DNA of 64,000 bases, taken from the NCBI GenBank assembly GCA_965613685.1, contig OZ277031.1:1426001-1490000 (forward strand), read 5' to 3'. The translations under genes and the position numbers were made by a program. Under the pieces are notes generated by a model. The model worked only from the letters and a program-made list of their open reading frames with translations, made no database searches and was not told the origin of the DNA. Source of the stretch: Methylotenera oryzisoli_B (lineage in GTDB: Bacteria; Pseudomonadota; Gammaproteobacteria; Burkholderiales; Methylophilaceae). Positions 60,989 to 64,000 of the stretch are shown piece by piece; within the stretch, counting starts at the first letter, position 1, and each line of letters starts with the position of its first letter.

Positions 60989-61573
60989 ATGGCTATCAGC
61001 GCCATTATTTTGGCTGGCGGTCGAGCCACCCGCATGAGCGGCATAGACAAGGGCTGGGCCTTATTAAACCAGCGCGCGCTAATTAGCCACGTTATTTCCC
61101 GCTTATCGCCGCAAGTAGATGAAATTATCATCAATGCCAACCGTGAACTGGACCGCTACGCAGAGTTAGGCTACCCAGTTTGGTCAGACAACTACCCAGA
61201 CTTTGTCGGCCCACTGGCCGGCATCAGCCTAGGTTTACAACACGCTCAACACGAGCACGTATTAAGCGTTCCCTGTGACTGCCCCTTGCTACCGATGGAT
61301 TTAGCCGAACGCTTGCTGGCCGCATTAAATGAGCATCACGCGCAGATTGCCGTAGCCAGTTGCCATGGCCGCAGCCAGCCGGTTTTCTGCTTATGCAAAA
61401 AAAGTGTTCTAGCTACGCTGCACGCCTATTTGCAACAAGGAAACCGCCGCGTCAGCGACTGGCAAAAGAGCCTAGCCTATGTGGAAGTGGATTTTAGCGA
61501 CAGGGCGCAGGCATTTATTAATTTGAATACCGCAGACGACCTGGCTGCTTTAGAATTGCAGCTATTAAATTAA
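60989..61573 (+). CDS. mobA: Molybdenum cofactor guanylyltransferase
   Basis: Joins GMP to Mo-molybdopterin to make the bis-MGD cofactor that FdsA needs; 194 aa, cytosolic. The nucleotide-binding N-terminus is ILAGGRATRMSGIDKGW, and SVPCDCPLLPMDLAERL carries the metal-binding Asp. FINLNTADDLAALE closes the fold. It begins 3 nt after moaA. Confidence 0.95.
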   Translation: MAISAIILAGGRATRMSGIDKGWALLNQRALISHVISRLSPQVDEIIINANRELDRYAELGYPVWSDNYPDFVGPLAGISLGLQHAQHEHVLSVPCDCPLLPMDLAERLLAALNEHHAQIAVASCHGRSQPVFCLCKKSVLATLHAYLQQGNRRVSDWQKSLAYVEVDFSDRAQAFINLNTADDLAALELQLLN

Positions 61574-61591
61574 GTCCGCTTTAACCACCAC

Positions 61592-62869
61592 ATGCCCAAT
61601 AACCTAAACCCAGCGTCACGCTTGCCTAGCCTGATGGAAGATTACGACCCCAATGCCATGTCGGTGGCTAAGGCCAAGTTATTCATCCAAGCGCACCTAA
61701 GCCCTCTGACAGCCTGCGAACAAGTGCCCATAAAAGAGGGCCTAGGCAGGGTGTTGGCACAGGCGGTTTTATCGCCAGCACAGGTGCCCAATTACGACAA
61801 CTCGGCCATGGATGGCTACGCGTTCAACAGCCTAGATATCGTCGCTGAGGGCCAGACTACACTAAGTTTGGTAGGCGTGGCCTACGCTGGCAAGGGCTTT
61901 GATCAACCGGTGCAACGAGGTCAATGCGTGCGCATCATGACCGGCGCCATGATGCCCAGCGGGACAGACAGCGTGGTAGTGCAAGAAAAAGTTAGTTTGA
62001 CTGGCGACAGCGTCAGCTTCTCCAAGCCAGCCAGCAGCAAAATGAACGTGCGTTATGCCGGCGAAGATTTAAGCTTGGGTCAAACCGTATTAGCCACTGG
62101 CCATCTCATGCAAGCGGCAGACTTAGGCTTGCTGGCCTCACTAGGCATTGCTCAAATCAGCGTATACCGCAAACTTAAGGTGGCGTTTTTTTCCACCGGT
62201 GACGAATTAACCGGCATAGGCCAGCCTCTAAAAATTGGGCAGGTTTACGACAGCAATCGCTACACCCTTTACGGCATGTTAAGTCGCTTAGGCGTTGACA
62301 TCATTGACTTAGGTGCGATTGCCGACGACCCCGACTTGCTAGAAAAAACCCTGCTAGCCGCCACCCAACAAGCCGATGCCGTGATCACCAGTGGCGGGGT
62401 GTCGGTCGGCGAGGCCGATCACATGAAAACGCTATTAAGCAAGCACGGCCAAGTGCTGTTTTGGAAAATCAACATGAAACCCGGTCGGCCGCTAGCCTAC
62501 GGCAAAATCGGCCAGGCGCATTATTTCGGCTTACCTGGCAACCCGGTAGCCGTGATGGTGACCTTCTATCAATTTGTCCGCGTAGCCTTGCTCACGCTGA
62601 TGGGGCAAACGCCAGTCCCGCCCCTACCCACTTTCAATGTGGTGTGCACGGAGCCCATAAAAAAACAAAGCGGCCGCTGCGAATTTCAACGCGGCATACT
62701 CAGCATGAATCAAAATGGCTGGTGGGAAGTTAAGCCGACAGGCAACCAAGGTTCAGCGATACTAAGCTCCATGTCTAAGGCGAATTGCTTTATTGTGCTC
62801 GATGAGCAGACGGGCAACCTAGACGCAGGAGCGACCGTCGCTGTGCAAGTATTGCACGGCCTTATTTAG
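61592..62869 (+). CDS. moeA: Molybdopterin molybdenumtransferase
   Basis: Inserts molybdate into adenylated molybdopterin; 425 aa. QVPNYDNSAMDGYAF is the MoeA N-terminal signature, and VRIMTGAMMPSGTDSVV follows. VAFFSTGDELTGIGQPL and ITSGGVSVGEADHMKTLL are the substrate-site blocks, and YFGLPGNPVAVMVTF the domain III motif. It lies 18 nt after mobA in a moaA-mobA-moeA unit; the moaBCDE and modABC genes are not in the window. Confidence 0.96.
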   Translation: MPNNLNPASRLPSLMEDYDPNAMSVAKAKLFIQAHLSPLTACEQVPIKEGLGRVLAQAVLSPAQVPNYDNSAMDGYAFNSLDIVAEGQTTLSLVGVAYAGKGFDQPVQRGQCVRIMTGAMMPSGTDSVVVQEKVSLTGDSVSFSKPASSKMNVRYAGEDLSLGQTVLATGHLMQAADLGLLASLGIAQISVYRKLKVAFFSTGDELTGIGQPLKIGQVYDSNRYTLYGMLSRLGVDIIDLGAIADDPDLLEKTLLAATQQADAVITSGGVSVGEADHMKTLLSKHGQVLFWKINMKPGRPLAYGKIGQAHYFGLPGNPVAVMVTFYQFVRVALLTLMGQTPVPPLPTFNVVCTEPIKKQSGRCEFQRGILSMNQNGWWEVKPTGNQGSAILSSMSKANCFIVLDEQTGNLDAGATVAVQVLHGLI

Positions 62870-62926
62870 CCTAAGCAAAAGACAGAATTTAAAGCCATGC
62901 AAACGGCATATTGCCGCAGCATGTTG

Positions 62927-62932
62927 TATAAT
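62927..62932 (+). promoter_or_regulatory. -10 box before tonB
   Basis: A perfect TATAAT at 62927-62932 in the 117-nt gap between moeA and tonB, with no clear -35. It places a start near 62939, about 48 nt before the TTG at 62987. No Fur box is recognisable. Confidence 0.45.
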
Positions 62933-62986
62933 TTTTCATCCTTAAACTCGCCTGCGCATTAATTTAAATTAGGCCTTACACTGCTT

Positions 62987-63697
62987 TTGAATTTCACCCT
63001 GAACAAGCTAAACACCCACCCCAGTGATTCGAGCCAGCCCACCCTGATGTGGGCTTTAATCGGCTCCTTGATGCTGCATGCTTTTATTGCGCTGGTGCTG
63101 CCTAACTTTGCCATGGACGCACCCAAGCAGGACACCTTGGTGGTGGAACTCGCGCAACAAGCGCCTCCGCCACCTCCTCCCGAGCCGCCAAAACCCGAAC
63201 CCATCAAACCTAAGCCACAAATTAAACCTGTGGTGAAACCGGTGGTGGTGCCCACTGAAATAAAAAACGACCCAACACCCCCGCCGCCCCCACCGGAAGT
63301 GATTGCCACTGCCCCACAAGTTGATGCCCCACCGCCCAAGACGCCTCCGGTTGCTATCGTCCCACGTGAGCCGCCTAAACCAGTGGTGGTGCCAGTCGAC
63401 ACCACTGAGGCGCGCGATAATTACGACAACGCCTTGTGGTCAGCCATTGTCAAACACAAACAATACCCACGTATTGCGCAAATGCGCGGCTGGCAAGGTG
63501 AAGCCGTCGTCGAACTGCAAATCGACGGCAACGGCAAGCTTAAATCTAAAAAAATCATCCAATCCAGTGGTCACGAAGTACTGGATAAGCAAGCCTTGGA
63601 CATGGTAGAAAAAGCCCTGCCCTTTCCCGCACCACCAGAGATCTTGCGCGGCAGCAACTTCAGCGTCAAAGTGCCGATAGCCTTCAAATTAGAATAG
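62987..63697 (+). CDS. tonB: TonB energy-transducing protein
   Basis: Couples the proton-motive force to outer-membrane receptors; 236 aa. A TM helix (WALIGSLMLHAFIALVLP) carries the conserved His. A long proline-rich spacer with PPPPPPEPPKPEPIKPKP-type text spans about residues 57-140. The C-terminal TonB domain begins YPRIAQMRGWQGEAVVELQI and ends SFVKVP-like text (FSVKVPIAFKLE). The start is a TTG at 62987; the first ATG (63047) would begin just before the TM helix. No exbB or exbD is in view. Confidence 0.9.
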   Translation: MNFTLNKLNTHPSDSSQPTLMWALIGSLMLHAFIALVLPNFAMDAPKQDTLVVELAQQAPPPPPPEPPKPEPIKPKPQIKPVVKPVVVPTEIKNDPTPPPPPPEVIATAPQVDAPPPKTPPVAIVPREPPKPVVVPVDTTEARDNYDNALWSAIVKHKQYPRIAQMRGWQGEAVVELQIDGNGKLKSKKIIQSSGHEVLDKQALDMVEKALPFPAPPEILRGSNFSVKVPIAFKLE

Positions 63698-63720
63698 CGT
63701 CCACAGCGCCCAGTCGCATC

Positions 63721-64000
63721 ATGCACAAAAATAAATCCCTAAAAGACCTGCTGCTGATCCACGAGCTAGCGTTTATTTTACTGATTATTTTAGCCGCGAC
63801 GGCCGGCGCTATTGGCATCCACCTGTGGGAGAAATCCAGCCAAGAAGCAACCCGCATCAGTTCATTGGTTACCGAAGTGCAACAGACACGGGGGGATTTA
63901 TACCGACAAATGAAAGAATTGTTTGACGCTTATTTTCTAGAAGATGCCACGGCTAGGGAAGAATACAACAACTTTACCGCTTCGGTTGAAAATCACTTCC
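63721..64000 (+). CDS. Membrane-anchored protein, N-terminal part (likely sensor kinase or chemoreceptor type; cut by window end)
   Basis: An open frame from ATG 63721 runs off the right edge, giving 93 residues. It has a basic N-terminus (MHKNKSLKDLLLIHELA), one TM helix (FILLIILAATAGAIGIHLW), and then a polar, helical, probably periplasmic stretch (SSLVTEVQQTRGDLYRQMKE). This layout resembles the N-terminus of sensor histidine kinases or methyl-accepting proteins. No catalytic domain is visible, so the class is a guess. It starts 23 nt after tonB and may be cotranscribed. Confidence 0.6.
   Translation, partial: MHKNKSLKDLLLIHELAFILLIILAATAGAIGIHLWEKSSQEATRISSLVTEVQQTRGDLYRQMKELFDAYFLEDATAREEYNNFTASVENHF

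Noticed and set aside
62959..63405. Gly-rich ORF antisense to tonB
   Set aside because: The Gly runs are simply the complement of the Pro codons in the TonB spacer.

Overview
The window is a gene-dense stretch of a Gram-negative chromosome, most like a betaproteobacterium of the Nitrosomonadales/Methylophilaceae kind. The evidence is gene order and protein type. A miaB-ybeZ-ybeY-corC-lnt-glyQ-glyS-gmhB-plsC run, a complete division and cell-wall (dcw) cluster with lpxC, a betaproteobacterial DUF3579 gene, a type A RNase P RNA and an NAD-dependent FdsGBA formate dehydrogenase all point there. The genus is not resolved from sequence alone. Codon use and composition look uniform by eye. No insertion sequence, prophage, CRISPR array, tRNA or rRNA was found.

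Layout. 1-5232 (+ strand): the end of gapA, pgk and pyk (lower glycolysis), purC, a small DUF1232 membrane protein and ppa. 5250-16590 (- strand): a YgjP-like metallopeptidase, plsC, gmhB, glyS, glyQ, lnt, a periplasmic protein of unknown function, corC, ybeY, a psiE-like gene, ybeZ and miaB. 16701-24617: cysG (+), a convergent EnvZ/OmpR-type pair (-), an EF-hand protein (+) behind an OmpR-like tandem repeat, an LplT-like MFS protein (+), then cca and an NDUFA9-like protein (-). 24649-45491 (- strand): slt and lpxC, followed by the dcw cluster. In transcription order the cluster is mraZ-rsmH-ftsL-ftsI-murE-murF-mraY-murD-ftsW-murG-murC-murB-ddlB-ftsQ-ftsA-ftsZ, with many 4-nt ATGA overlaps. 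45492-46380: the mraZ control region and rnpB. 46417-48346 (- strand): pyrC and rsmI. 48381-53759 (+ strand): yraN, a BON-domain lipoprotein (DolP-like), a DUF3579 protein, trxA, rho, a zinc-free L31 gene and an ArnT/PMT-like glycosyltransferase. 53796-59893 (- strand): fdsG-fdsB-fdsA-fdhD-fdsD. 59984-62869 (+ strand): moaA, mobA and moeA, divergent from the formate dehydrogenase operon. 62987-64000: tonB and the start of a membrane protein cut by the window edge.

How the genes work together. The dcw block makes the peptidoglycan precursor and the septal machinery, and it adjoins lpxC (lipid A) and slt (murein turnover), so 24.6-45.5 kb is an envelope-growth region. The last 10 kb pairs a molybdenum formate dehydrogenase with its sulfuration factor and three steps of molybdenum-cofactor synthesis, giving a formate-to-NADH module.

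Most of the window is ordinary core genome, and I did not find a clearly new multi-gene system. The items most worth a second look are small. They are the mraZ control region (promoter -35 inside a terminator loop, then three 10-bp-phased MraZ boxes), an OmpR-like operator before an EF-hand gene next to ompR/envZ, a tRNA nucleotidyltransferase whose HD-domain metal ligands are gone, a C-rich G-poor rho leader, a hairpin leader before the zinc-free L31 gene, and a short repeat-like insert after rnpB.
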